Source: Oscillospiraceae bacterium (GTDB lineage: Bacteria > Bacillota > Clostridia > Oscillospirales > CAG-272). Taken from it: a stretch of DNA of 64,000 bases. The DNA lies in contig QAKK01000040.1 of NCBI GenBank assembly GCA_003343845.1, positions 17,165 through 81,164 of the forward strand. The letters are read 5' to 3'. The position numbers and the translations under genes are program-made. Within the stretch, counting starts at the first letter, position 1, and each line of letters starts with the position of its first letter. The notes beneath the pieces are model-generated. The model was given only the letters and a program-made list of their open reading frames with translations, searched no databases and was not told the DNA's origin. Shown here piece after piece: positions 15,148-23,490 of the stretch.

Positions 15148-16647
15148 ATGATTTACGACAGCATCAAGAAGCTCGTGACCTATGCGCTCGAGCATTATCT
15201 GATCCACCCGGTTGACCGCACATGGGCGACCAACCGCATTCTGGAAGCCCTGCATCTCGACGAGTATGTCGAGCCGGAGACCGAGTTTTCGGATGTCGAT
15301 CTGGAAGAGACGCTTGCGGAGCTGCTGGATTTCGCAGCGGCAAACGGACTCATCGAGGAGAATACCACGGTCTACCGTGACCTGTTTGACACCAAGCTCA
15401 TGGGGCTGCTCACGCCCGCGCCGCATGAGGTGATCGACACCTTCACGGCGCTCTATGCCTCCTCGCCCGAGGCGGCGACCGATTACTACTACAAGCTCAG
15501 CCGCGATACCGACTATATCCGCACCTACCGTGTGAAGAAGGACCTGCGCTGGGTGTACAAGAGCGAGTTCGGCGACCTGGATATCACGGTCAACCTTTCC
15601 AAGCCCGAGAAAGATCCCAAGGCGATCGCCGCCGCACGCAATGCGGTCAAGTCGTCTTATCCGAAGTGCGCGCTCTGCCATGAAAACGAGGGCTATGCCG
15701 GCGGGCTGAATGCGGCGGCGCGGCAGAATCACCGCACGATTCCGATCACGATCAATCAGTCGCAGTGGTATCTGCAATACTCGCCCTATGTGTATTACAA
15801 TGAGCACTGCATCGCGTTCAACGGTACGCATACCCCGATGAAGATCGACCGTGCCGCCTTCGGCAAGCTGCTCGACTTCGTCACGCTGTTCCCGCACTAT
15901 TTCCTCGGCTCCAATGCCGATCTGCCGATCGTCGGCGGCTCGATCCTCAGCCATGACCACTTCCAGGGCGGTCGATACACCTTTGCCATGACCAAGGCGC
16001 CGATCGAGAAGGAGATTGCCTTTGCAGGCTATGATGACGTCAGGGCGGGCATCGTTAAGTGGCCGCTTTCCACCATTCGTCTGCGCTGCGCGGACCGTGA
16101 GCGTCTCATTGATCTTGCGGACAAGATCCTGCTTGCATGGTGCGGCTACACGGATGAGAACGCCTTTGTCCTTGCAGAGACAAACGGCGAGCCGCACAAT
16201 ACCATCACGCCGATTGCACGTCGCCGCGGCGAAGACTATGAGCTGGATCTCGTCCTGCGCAACAACATCACGACCGAAGAGTATCCGCTCGGCGTTTACC
16301 ATCCGCATGCGGAGCTGCATCACATCAAGAAGGAGAACATCGGGCTGATCGAGGTCATGGGACTCGCCGTTCTGCCTGCCCGCCTGAAGAAGGAGATGGA
16401 CACGCTCAAGGCGACCATTCTTTCCGGCGGCGATCTCCGCGCCGATGAGAGCATTGCCAAGCACGCGGATTGGGCGGAGGAGTTCCTCGGTCGCCGCAGT
16501 GTGACGGCGGAGAACATCGACGAGGTTGTCAATGAGGAGATCGGCAGAGTCTTTGCCGAGGTTCTCGTCCATGCTGGTGTCTACAAGTGCGACGCGGCGG
16601 GCAGAGAAGCGTTTGACCGCTTCATCGCCTACGTCAACGAAAAATAA
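15148..16647 (+). CDS. galT: UDP-glucose--hexose-1-phosphate uridylyltransferase, Gram-positive type
   Basis: 499 residues, the length of the Bacillota-specific GalT branch (about 490-500) rather than the ~350-residue enterobacterial type. Diagnostic stretches: VKKDLRWVYKSEFGDLDITVNLSKPEKDPK, spread over ~125-155, YPKCALCHENEGYAGG near 172-187, PYVYYNEHCIAFNGTH, and SILSHDHFQGG near 269-279, the HxH-type nucleophile region. It transfers UMP from UDP-glucose to galactose-1-phosphate, giving UDP-galactose and glucose-1-phosphate. That product could feed glycogen synthesis by the glg operon further along. Cotranscribed with galM. Confidence 0.93.
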   Translation: MIYDSIKKLVTYALEHYLIHPVDRTWATNRILEALHLDEYVEPETEFSDVDLEETLAELLDFAAANGLIEENTTVYRDLFDTKLMGLLTPAPHEVIDTFTALYASSPEAATDYYYKLSRDTDYIRTYRVKKDLRWVYKSEFGDLDITVNLSKPEKDPKAIAAARNAVKSSYPKCALCHENEGYAGGLNAAARQNHRTIPITINQSQWYLQYSPYVYYNEHCIAFNGTHTPMKIDRAAFGKLLDFVTLFPHYFLGSNADLPIVGGSILSHDHFQGGRYTFAMTKAPIEKEIAFAGYDDVRAGIVKWPLSTIRLRCADRERLIDLADKILLAWCGYTDENAFVLAETNGEPHNTITPIARRRGEDYELDLVLRNNITTEEYPLGVYHPHAELHHIKKENIGLIEVMGLAVLPARLKKEMDTLKATILSGGDLRADESIAKHADWAEEFLGRRSVTAENIDEVVNEEIGRVFAEVLVHAGVYKCDAAGREAFDRFIAYVNEK

Positions 16648-16663
16648 ACTGTTTATGCGAGAA

Positions 16664-16689
16664 AAAGCACGGCACAGCCGTGCTTTTTT
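16664..16689 (+). terminator. Terminator of galM-galT
   Basis: 10-bp stem AAAGCACGGC/GCCGTGCTTT with loop ACA and a T-run. Confidence 0.92.
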
Positions 16690-16696
16690 GCTTTGG

Positions 16697-16725
16697 TTGA
16701 CAGACGGGGAAATTTGTGCTATACT
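16697..16725 (+). promoter_or_regulatory. Promoter of the C39-like protease operon
   Basis: TTGACA-N17-TATACT, almost consensus, 7 nt after the previous terminator. Confidence 0.88.
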
Positions 16726-16760
16726 ATGCGGTAGTTTAAGGATTATAAGAGGAACGGATT

Positions 16761-18227
16761 TTGAAGCGGATTTTCAAAATGCTTTCCGTTTTCCTTGCGC
16801 TTGCGCTGCTGCTGCCGCTCGTTTCTGCGGCGCCGCAGTCGCCGGCGGCGAACCTGCAACGGAGCGGGGAGCTGGCGGAGGGCGTGTACACGCTGCGCAA
16901 TCTCGGAGACGGCAAGCTGCTCAATACCTTTAATATGGAATATACATCCGGCGGCTACGGCTATACGGACAAAGCCGCCAATGAGACCGGCGAACATATG
17001 CTGCTGAAGGTCAATGCCGACGGCAGCTATCGGATCTATCCGCAGAGCGAGGGCGGTAAGTATGCCTTTCATGCGGAGAATAACGGGGAGCACCCTCGTC
17101 TCTGCAAGAGCGAGGACCCGGCGGCGCTTGCGGACTTCGACATCTGCCGCGACGGCGATGCCTATGCGGTCTTGCTGCACGGTACGGAGCTGGCGCTCAG
17201 CACCGGCAGCGGAAAAACGCTCTACCGCAAGGCGCTGGTGACGATTGAGCCGTATACCGGCGAGGACGCGCAGAAATGGGTGATTGCACCGGTTGAGATC
17301 TCCTCGTTTGAACTCAAGACCGTGGCGGAGGCTGTCAACGTCAACACGGTCAGCGCGGTCTATGCGCTGCTGACACCCGCGTATATGAAGGGGCAGATCA
17401 CCTGGAGTTCGAGCGATGAGAGCGTTGTCTTGATGGACACGGACGGCAGCTTCTGCGCGCTCTCGGCAGGCAAGGCGACCGTCACGGCGACGGTCGGCGA
17501 TATGACACGGTCGATCGAGGTGACCGTCGTGGATTCGCCGTCCTACACCTGGTACAGCCAGCATCTCGCTACAGACGGCGGCTGGCACGGCGGTGAGCTT
17601 TCCGGCGTGTACTTCTATGCGGGCGTATACAAGCGCTTCATCATCGACCGTTACAACAGAGAACTTGACTGGATGGACACCGGCTGCGCCATTGCGTCGG
17701 TCGCCATGGTGATGCACAATCTCGGCGCACGCTACGCGGACGGCTACGATTTCCGCTTTGAGAAAGACGGCGATCTTGAGGCGGATCCTTACGTTACGGC
17801 GCTTGCCAACACGGGTAACCTCGGGCTTACCACCGAGAGCGGCACACTGTACTACAACCCCATTCTGATGAATCTGCGGCAGCTGACCGCGAAATATACG
17901 CTGTTTGGCAGAAAGCTGACCTACACCGAGCGCTATTCGGTGTCGAAAAAGATCATCAAGGAAGCTCTGGATACGCATCCCGAGGGCGTGATCGTCCACA
18001 TGCAGAACGGCTCCAATTCGCACTACATTGTCATTGCCTCCTGTATCAACCCCGAAGCGGCAGATCCGCGCGACTATCGCTTTGTGGTCTATGACCCAGC
18101 GGCGCAGAAGCGCAGCGAGGGCGACGGCGTGACCTTTGAAGAGTCGATCTCCTATGAAACATTGTATTATCGGTATAGTTCGATGAATTCGATCATCACC
18201 TTTGATCTTGCGGAGGAAGAAGCATGA
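16761..18227 (+). CDS. Secreted ricin-like/BIG2/C39-like peptidase protein
   Basis: 488 residues from a TTG start (AGAGGA upstream). Signal peptide ~1-24 (MKRIFKMLSVFLALALLLPL). Residues ~35-175 (GVYTLRNLGDGKLLN ... AQKWVI) look like a ricin-type beta-trefoil lectin. Residues ~180-255 (ITWSSSDESVV, LSAGKATVTATVGD) are a bacterial Ig-like group 2 domain. The C-terminal ~225 residues resemble a C39/papain-like peptidase: catalytic Cys in DWMDTGCAIASVAMVM near 313, His in SNSHYIVIAS near 418, Asp in VVYDPA. So a secreted cysteine peptidase or amidase with sugar-binding modules, acting outside the cell. First of four overlapping genes. Confidence 0.75.
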   Translation: MKRIFKMLSVFLALALLLPLVSAAPQSPAANLQRSGELAEGVYTLRNLGDGKLLNTFNMEYTSGGYGYTDKAANETGEHMLLKVNADGSYRIYPQSEGGKYAFHAENNGEHPRLCKSEDPAALADFDICRDGDAYAVLLHGTELALSTGSGKTLYRKALVTIEPYTGEDAQKWVIAPVEISSFELKTVAEAVNVNTVSAVYALLTPAYMKGQITWSSSDESVVLMDTDGSFCALSAGKATVTATVGDMTRSIEVTVVDSPSYTWYSQHLATDGGWHGGELSGVYFYAGVYKRFIIDRYNRELDWMDTGCAIASVAMVMHNLGARYADGYDFRFEKDGDLEADPYVTALANTGNLGLTTESGTLYYNPILMNLRQLTAKYTLFGRKLTYTERYSVSKKIIKEALDTHPEGVIVHMQNGSNSHYIVIASCINPEAADPRDYRFVVYDPAAQKRSEGDGVTFEESISYETLYYRYSSMNSIITFDLAEEEA

Positions 18228-19420
18228 AACCGAATGTGAAACAGCCGATCGTCGGCGACAGCTATGATGTGATCGTGGTCGGCGGCGGCGTCGCCGGTGT
18301 CAGCGCGGCGGTCAGCGCCGCACGCAGCGGCATGAAGACACTGCTCATGGAGAAGTTTACGGTGCTCGGCGGGCTTGCCACGGTCGGATTGATCAACTGG
18401 TGGGAACCGCTCTGCAATGCCGAGGGCAAAAAGCTGATCTCCGGCGTTTCGGAGGAAATTCTGCGCCGCACGATCCGCTATTCGATGCACCGTCTGCCTG
18501 CCGAATGGCAGACCGAGGGCGTCTGGGAGCAGGAAACCGACAAGCGCTTTGTCACGCATTTTTCACCCACGATTATGTCGCTTGTGCTGCTCGATATGCT
18601 CATCGAGGCGGGCGTTGCGGTTCGCTTTGACACGCTGGCGACTTACCCGGAGACCGACGGCAATCGCGTGGTCGGTATCAGCGCCGAGACGATCAGCGGG
18701 ACGGAATACTATCCCTGCCGCGCCGTGATCGACGCAAGCGGCACCTGCCTTGTATTTGACCGCGCGGGTGCGCCCTGCCGTAACGGCGAGAACTTCATGT
18801 CCTTCTATTCGCATATTACGCAGTTCAAAGAGGGGCAGACCTACAACATGCTCAAGATCCGCGGCTGGCACATCACCGGCGCGGGCATGACCGGCAAGGG
18901 GCAGCCCGAGGACTATCCGCTCACGTCCGGCACAACGAGCGACGAGGTCACAAGCTACTGCATCAAGGGGCAGACGATGCTTTTTGACGAGGTGAAGCAG
19001 ACCGATCCGCTCTCGCAGGAGATCATCGCATTGCCGATGATGCCGCAGTACCGCATGATCCGGCACATCGTCGGCGCGTATGAGATGACGATGGACGACC
19101 TTTACCGTCCGCAGACCGATTCGGTCGGCACTTGCGGCTATTTCGGACACACCGGTTACTGGTTTGAGATCCCGTACCGCGCAATCTATGTCCCCGGCTA
19201 TCCGAACCTGTTTGCTGCAGGGCGCGTGATCTCGGCGCACGGTGATGCATGGGACGCAACGCGCGTGATCCCGGTTGCCGCCGAAACCGGCGAGATCGCC
19301 GCGCGCGCCGCTGCACTCAGCATCAAAAGCGGTGTTGATGCGGCGCATGTCGATGTGCCGACGCTCCAGGGCATTCTGCGCGAGAGCGGTTTCCGCATCC
19401 ACTTTGACGACAAGCTATGA
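18224..19420 (+). CDS. FAD-dependent oxidoreductase (FAD_oxidored type)
   Basis: 398 residues. N-terminal dinucleotide fold YDVIVVGGGVAGVSAAVSAA (GxGxxG near 21-26), then MEKFTVLGGLATVG, where the flavin contacts GGLAT as in the FAD-dependent family PF12831. C-terminal LFAAGRVISAHGDAWDATRVIP is the second FAD-binding region. Members often sit in carbohydrate or sialate-type loci and dehydrogenate sugar-derived hydroxyls, but a specific substrate cannot be read. The ATG overlaps the stop of the C39-like gene by 4 nt, so translation is coupled although one product is secreted and the other cytoplasmic. Confidence 0.82.
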   Translation: MKPNVKQPIVGDSYDVIVVGGGVAGVSAAVSAARSGMKTLLMEKFTVLGGLATVGLINWWEPLCNAEGKKLISGVSEEILRRTIRYSMHRLPAEWQTEGVWEQETDKRFVTHFSPTIMSLVLLDMLIEAGVAVRFDTLATYPETDGNRVVGISAETISGTEYYPCRAVIDASGTCLVFDRAGAPCRNGENFMSFYSHITQFKEGQTYNMLKIRGWHITGAGMTGKGQPEDYPLTSGTTSDEVTSYCIKGQTMLFDEVKQTDPLSQEIIALPMMPQYRMIRHIVGAYEMTMDDLYRPQTDSVGTCGYFGHTGYWFEIPYRAIYVPGYPNLFAAGRVISAHGDAWDATRVIPVAAETGEIAARAAALSIKSGVDAAHVDVPTLQGILRESGFRIHFDDKL

Positions 19421-19635
19421 TCAGGCTCGGACGTTACCGTCATTTCAAAGGCGGAGAATATGAAGTCGTCGGCATTGCGCGGCATTCCGAAACGCGGGAA
19501 GAAATGGTGGTCTACCGCGCATTGTACAGTGAGGGCAGACTTTGGGTGCGCCCGCTGTCCATGTGGGAGGAGATCGTCACGCGCGATGGCAGAACATGCC
19601 CACGCTTTACCTATATCGGGGAGGAAACCAAATGA
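19417..19635 (+). CDS. DUF1653 domain protein
   Basis: 72 residues: IRLGRYRHFKGGEYEVVGIA, HSETREEMVVYRAL, WVRPLSMWEEIV. This is the DUF1653 pattern (short SH3-like beta barrel with the YRHFKG and VRP...W motifs). No function is established for the family; it is often a stand-alone gene or fused to metabolic enzymes. Overlaps the FAD oxidoreductase by 4 nt (ATGA) and the next gene by 4 nt. Confidence 0.85.
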   Translation: MIRLGRYRHFKGGEYEVVGIARHSETREEMVVYRALYSEGRLWVRPLSMWEEIVTRDGRTCPRFTYIGEETK

Positions 19636-20021
19636 TTCGCGGCATTCACCATGTCGCCCTGAAATGTCGGGGCGAGGCGGAATTTGAAAAGACGATCGCC
19701 TTTTACCGCGATCTGCTCGGTATGCCGGTCGTCCGCAGCTGGGGCAAGGATGCCGCGCGCGGCATCATGCTCGATTGCGGCGGCGGACTGCTCGAAATTT
19801 TTGCAAATGCTGCGGACGCGCCGGTCGAAGGGGCGCTGCGGCATATCGCGTTTGCCACGAACGACCCGGACGGCTGCATCGCAGCGGTGCGCCGCGCAGG
19901 CTATCCTGTTATTGAAGAACCGCACGACATCACGATTCCGGCGGAAGTGCCGTTCCCCGCGCGCATCGCCTTTTGCAAAGGTCCCGTCGGCGAGAAAATT
20001 GAATTTTTCTGTGAAAAATAA
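19632..20021 (+). CDS. VOC family protein (glyoxalase/dioxygenase fold)
   Basis: 129 residues with two beta-alpha-beta-beta-beta halves: GIHHVALKC ... TIAFYRDLLGMPVVRSW ... GGLLEIF, then ALRHIAFATNDPDGCIAAVRRAGYPVIEEP ... EKIEFF. The expected metal ligands are His (HHVAL), Glu (LLEIF), His (LRHIAF) and Glu (IEFF). Such proteins may be glyoxalase I-like, epimerases or dioxygenases; substrate unknown. Last gene of the operon; the start at 19632 follows GAGGAAACC. Confidence 0.83.
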   Translation: MIRGIHHVALKCRGEAEFEKTIAFYRDLLGMPVVRSWGKDAARGIMLDCGGGLLEIFANAADAPVEGALRHIAFATNDPDGCIAAVRRAGYPVIEEPHDITIPAEVPFPARIAFCKGPVGEKIEFFCEK

Positions 20022-20024
20022 AAA

Positions 20025-20057
20025 TGCCGCAAGGCTTTGCCTTGCGGTATTTTTTAT
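20025..20057. terminator. Bidirectional terminator between VOC gene and pncB
   Basis: 13-bp stem (20025-20037 with 20041-20053), loop TTT, A-run and T-run flanks. Confidence 0.9.
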
Positions 20058-20082
20058 TTGCATCATGATTGCCGAAACCGAT

Positions 20083-21534
20083 TTATTTGTTCCCCTGCTT
20101 GAGCAGCTCGTGCTTGATGTCCCACAGCTTCTGCGAGAGATCGACATAGTAGTTGTGCGGGTTCTCAAAGCGCTTAACCTCATCCCACAACGTGTCGACT
20201 TCCTTCGCGCAGTAGTCGCGGATCTCGGTGGTCGAGGGCGACTGATAGACACACTTGCCGCCGAGAAAGATCGGCACCTGCAATTCGCGCACCGTGTAGT
20301 CGGTCACGGTCTTGCGCTTCCAGGTGTAGTCGGGGTCAAACAGCTCGATCGGCGCAGAACCGTCTACCACCTCGTCGTGCACGGCAATGTAGTCGGCGAT
20401 TGCCTTGCCGTTCTCCTTGTCAAACAGGCGATAGACCTTTTTATAGTGCGGGTTGGTGATCTTCGCGGCGTTCTCGCTGATCTTGATCTTCGGGATGATC
20501 GTGCCGTCCGGTTCTTCTCTTGCACAGAGCTTGTAGACGCCGCCGAAAACGGGGGCGCTCTTTGCGGTGATCATACGTTCGCCCACGCCGAAGGCGTCCA
20601 CCGCCGCACCCTGTCGGATCAGCGCGAGGATGATGTCCTCATCCAGCGAGTTGGAGGCGACGATTTTGCACTCGGTCAGCCCGGCATCGTCCAGCATCTT
20701 GCGCGCTTTCTTCGACAGATAAGCGATGTCGCCCGAGTCGAGGCGGATGGCGCACTTGGTGATGCCCTTCGGCAGCAGCACCTCTTTGAAAACGCGGATG
20801 GCGTTCGGCACGCCGCTCTTTAAGGTGTTGTAGGTGTCCACCAGCAGCGTTGCGTTGGTGGGGTAGAGTTCGCAGTAGGTCTTGAATGCCTCGTATTCGC
20901 TGTCGAACATCTGCACCCAGGAGTGCGCCATCGTGCCGGTCGCCGGAACGCCGAAGTCACGATCCGTGATCGTGCAGGCGGTGGCGGCGCAGCCGCCGAT
21001 GTACGCGGCGCGTGCGCCGAGGTATGCGCCGTCCGCACCCTGTGCGCGGCGGCTGCCGAACTCGGAGATCGCACGCCCCTTGGCGGCGCGGACGATGCGG
21101 TTCGCTTTGGTGGCGATCAGCGACTGGTGGTTGACCGTCAGCAGGAGATAGGTTTCGATGAACTGTGCCTCCGCCGCAGGTGCGCGTACCGTGATGATCG
21201 GCTCGCCCGGAAAGATCGGCGTGCCCTCCGGGATGGCATAGATGTCGCCGGTAAAGCGGAAGGTCTTCAGCTTTTCGAGAAATGCCTCGTCGAAGACGTT
21301 CTTGCTTCTGAGATATTCGATGTCTTCGTCTGTAAACTCGAGGTTGTTGATGTACTCGATCAGCTGCTCCAGCCCCGCGGCAATGGCAAAACCGCCGCCG
21401 TCCGGGATGTCGCGGAAGAACATGTCGAAGTAGGTGATGTTGTCCGACATGCCGGCGCGGTAGTAGCCGTTTGCCATCGTCAGCTCATAGTAGTCACAGA
21501 GCATTGTAAAATTCTGTCTTTTTTCGGTTCGCAT
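20083..21534 (-). CDS. pncB: Nicotinate phosphoribosyltransferase
   Basis: 483 residues, the normal length for the Gram-positive branch. N-terminal LCDYYELTMANGYY, PEGTPIFPGEPIITV, SEFGSRRAQGADGAY (conserved FGxRRA), GTMAHSWVQMF (the His that is phosphorylated in the ATP-coupled reaction), LLVDTYNTLKSGVPNAIRV and AIRLDSGDIAYLSK (PRPP binding). It converts nicotinate and PRPP to nicotinate mononucleotide in the Preiss-Handler NAD salvage path. Located 6 nt after the GH13 gene at the end of the glycogen operon, with no gap for a promoter, so it should be cotranscribed with glycogen genes. Confidence 0.95.
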   Translation of the reverse strand: MRTEKRQNFTMLCDYYELTMANGYYRAGMSDNITYFDMFFRDIPDGGGFAIAAGLEQLIEYINNLEFTDEDIEYLRSKNVFDEAFLEKLKTFRFTGDIYAIPEGTPIFPGEPIITVRAPAAEAQFIETYLLLTVNHQSLIATKANRIVRAAKGRAISEFGSRRAQGADGAYLGARAAYIGGCAATACTITDRDFGVPATGTMAHSWVQMFDSEYEAFKTYCELYPTNATLLVDTYNTLKSGVPNAIRVFKEVLLPKGITKCAIRLDSGDIAYLSKKARKMLDDAGLTECKIVASNSLDEDIILALIRQGAAVDAFGVGERMITAKSAPVFGGVYKLCAREEPDGTIIPKIKISENAAKITNPHYKKVYRLFDKENGKAIADYIAVHDEVVDGSAPIELFDPDYTWKRKTVTDYTVRELQVPIFLGGKCVYQSPSTTEIRDYCAKEVDTLWDEVKRFENPHNYYVDLSQKLWDIKHELLKQGNK

Positions 21535-21540
21535 GGGTAT

Positions 21541-23421
21541 CTATTGTCCTTTCTTTGTAACCTGGATGATGCGGAACCCGCAGGGTTCGATCACCGCCGT
21601 ACCGCTGCCGACCTCACCGCTCACAAGATCCGTAAAGCTCTCGCCGAAGTCAAAGTGAATGGGGAAGGAAGCGCGGTTCAGCACGATATGGATGGTTTCG
21701 TTTGCGTCCTCGCGGATATAGGCAAACAACCCGCAGTCATGTGCCGTGATCCGGAAGTCGCCGCCTGCAAATGCGGAATGTGCGCGGCGCAGTTTGCCGA
21801 GCAGGCGGTAATGTGCCAGCAGTTCACCGTTTTCTCTGCCCCAGGGGAAGGGCATGCGGCAGAACGGGTCGCGATAGCCCTCGATGCCCGCTTCGTCGCC
21901 GTAGAAGACCGACGGAAAACCGTAAAGCGTGTATTGCAGCACCGATGCAAGCTTGAGCAGCGCCACGCCCGCAGCGCGAGCCTTCGCCGAGAGACGCATA
22001 TGCGCCAGCTCGTCGTTGGATCTGCCCTCGGGATCCTCACCGGCAAGTGCGGTCAGAATACGCTCGGTGTCGTGCGTGCCGAGAATGTTCATCAGACAGT
22101 CGCAGACGGCGCGGGGATAGGAGGCATACAGCTCGACCGCCGTATTGTACAGCATCGCGCAGTCGCCGCTCTTGATATAGCTGATGATCGCGTTCTTCAT
22201 CGGGTAGTTCATCACGCTGTCCAGCTGCCTGCCGCGCAGATAGCGCCGACGCGCGCCGTAGGAGACTTTTTCCGCCGCGTTTTCCCAGACTTCGCCGACG
22301 ATCAGCGCGTCCTTGTCCGCAGCTTTGACGACGGTGCGCAGGCGATCCAGAAAATCGTCGGTCAGCTCGTCGGCGACATCCAGCCGCCAACCGCCTGCGC
22401 CCGCACGGATGTAGCGCGGGCAGACGCCGTCCTCGCCGACAAAGAAATTGCGGCAGTCGCGCCCGCGGATGTTGAGCTTCGGCAGGATCGGGATGCCCCA
22501 CCAGCATTCATACTGTGCAGGGAAGCGGATAAAGCTGTACCAGTCATGATAGGGCGACTGCTCGCTCTGGTATGCACCGAGCGAATCATATTTGCCGTAG
22601 CGGTTGAAATAGCGGCTGTCGTCGCCGGTGTGATTGAACACACCGTCGAGAATGACGCGGATGCCGCGGCGGCTGCATTCGGCAAGCAGGGCGTCAAACG
22701 CCTCGCGTCCGCCGAACATTTCGTCGATCACCTCGTAGTCGCCCGTGTCGTACTTGTGGTTCGAGTACGCCTTGAAGATCGGGCTGAGATAGATGCAGCC
22801 GACCGACAGGCTTTCAAGGTAGTCCAGCTTGTCGAGCACGCCCCACAGGCTGCCGCCGAAAAACTGGTTGTTTGCAAGATGGGCGCCTGGGTAGGGCGCA
22901 TATTCGGGACTGCCGTGCTCCCAGTCGGGGGCGAGCCGTGCGTCGGCGCGCACCGGTGCCTCATGCGTACCCTTGGCAAAGCGGTCCACGAAGATGTGGT
23001 ACATGGTGGTACCGTAATATGTACGCGGCGTCTCAAAGTCCGGATCGTAGGTGAGGAGCAGAAAGCGCCGGGACGGACGCTCGGCAAGCGTAAAATCCAC
23101 ATTGTTGATGCTTGCCGTGTAATAGGTTTTGTAATTCCGGTCAAACCGGAACTCGTAGTAGAACAGTCCGCCGTAGCCGTCCTCGCCCATTTTGCCAAGG
23201 TCGAGCGCGAACCGGAAACGATCGTTTTCGCCGTCGAAACCGCAGTATTCGGGGAAGACCTCACTGTCATTGCCGCCGTCCGGCGCGATTGCCATGCGCG
23301 GCGAGACCAGGGCAAGGTCGCGCGGAATTTTCAGTGTGATTTCAAGAGTGTCTTTTGCAGGAAATGCGCCAGTGTTCGAACAGTCTTTGCCGTCGAGGGT
23401 TTTAACGATTTGAATCTGCAT
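21541..23421 (-). CDS. GH13 alpha-amylase/neopullulanase-like glycosidase
   Basis: 626 residues without signal peptide, so cytoplasmic. An N-terminal beta-sandwich (1-~135) precedes the GH13 barrel: YHIFVDRFAKG, FFGGSLWGVLDKLDYL, DGVFNHTG, GWRLDVADEL (nucleophile Asp near 348), IVGEVWEN (acid/base Glu near 376) and GTHDTERIL (third acid near 450). Order and length fit the neopullulanase/cyclomaltodextrinase/maltogenic-amylase branch. Inside the cell it should cut alpha-1,4 or alpha-1,6 links in maltodextrins or phosphorylase limit dextrin, which fits its position directly after glgP; debranching is likely needed and no separate glgX is present. Preceded by a long perfect hairpin at 23441-23479. 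Confidence 0.88.
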   Translation of the reverse strand: MQIQIVKTLDGKDCSNTGAFPAKDTLEITLKIPRDLALVSPRMAIAPDGGNDSEVFPEYCGFDGENDRFRFALDLGKMGEDGYGGLFYYEFRFDRNYKTYYTASINNVDFTLAERPSRRFLLLTYDPDFETPRTYYGTTMYHIFVDRFAKGTHEAPVRADARLAPDWEHGSPEYAPYPGAHLANNQFFGGSLWGVLDKLDYLESLSVGCIYLSPIFKAYSNHKYDTGDYEVIDEMFGGREAFDALLAECSRRGIRVILDGVFNHTGDDSRYFNRYGKYDSLGAYQSEQSPYHDWYSFIRFPAQYECWWGIPILPKLNIRGRDCRNFFVGEDGVCPRYIRAGAGGWRLDVADELTDDFLDRLRTVVKAADKDALIVGEVWENAAEKVSYGARRRYLRGRQLDSVMNYPMKNAIISYIKSGDCAMLYNTAVELYASYPRAVCDCLMNILGTHDTERILTALAGEDPEGRSNDELAHMRLSAKARAAGVALLKLASVLQYTLYGFPSVFYGDEAGIEGYRDPFCRMPFPWGRENGELLAHYRLLGKLRRAHSAFAGGDFRITAHDCGLFAYIREDANETIHIVLNRASFPIHFDFGESFTDLVSGEVGSGTAVIEPCGFRIIQVTKKGQ

Positions 23422-23440
23422 GAAAAGCCTCTTTTTTCCG

Positions 23441-23479
23441 CGCTACCGTGCCGCAGACCCGATCTGCGGCACGGTAGCG
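23441..23479 (-). other. 17-bp perfect intercistronic hairpin without T-run
   Basis: Arms 23441-23457 and 23463-23479 pair perfectly around a 5-nt loop. It lies in the 69-nt gap between glgP and the GH13 gene, just upstream of the GH13 ribosome-binding site. On the coding strand it is followed by GGAAAAAAGAGG, not a T-run, so it is more likely an mRNA stabiliser or processing site than a terminator. Confidence 0.75.
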
Positions 23480-23490
23480 GCTGGATTTGA

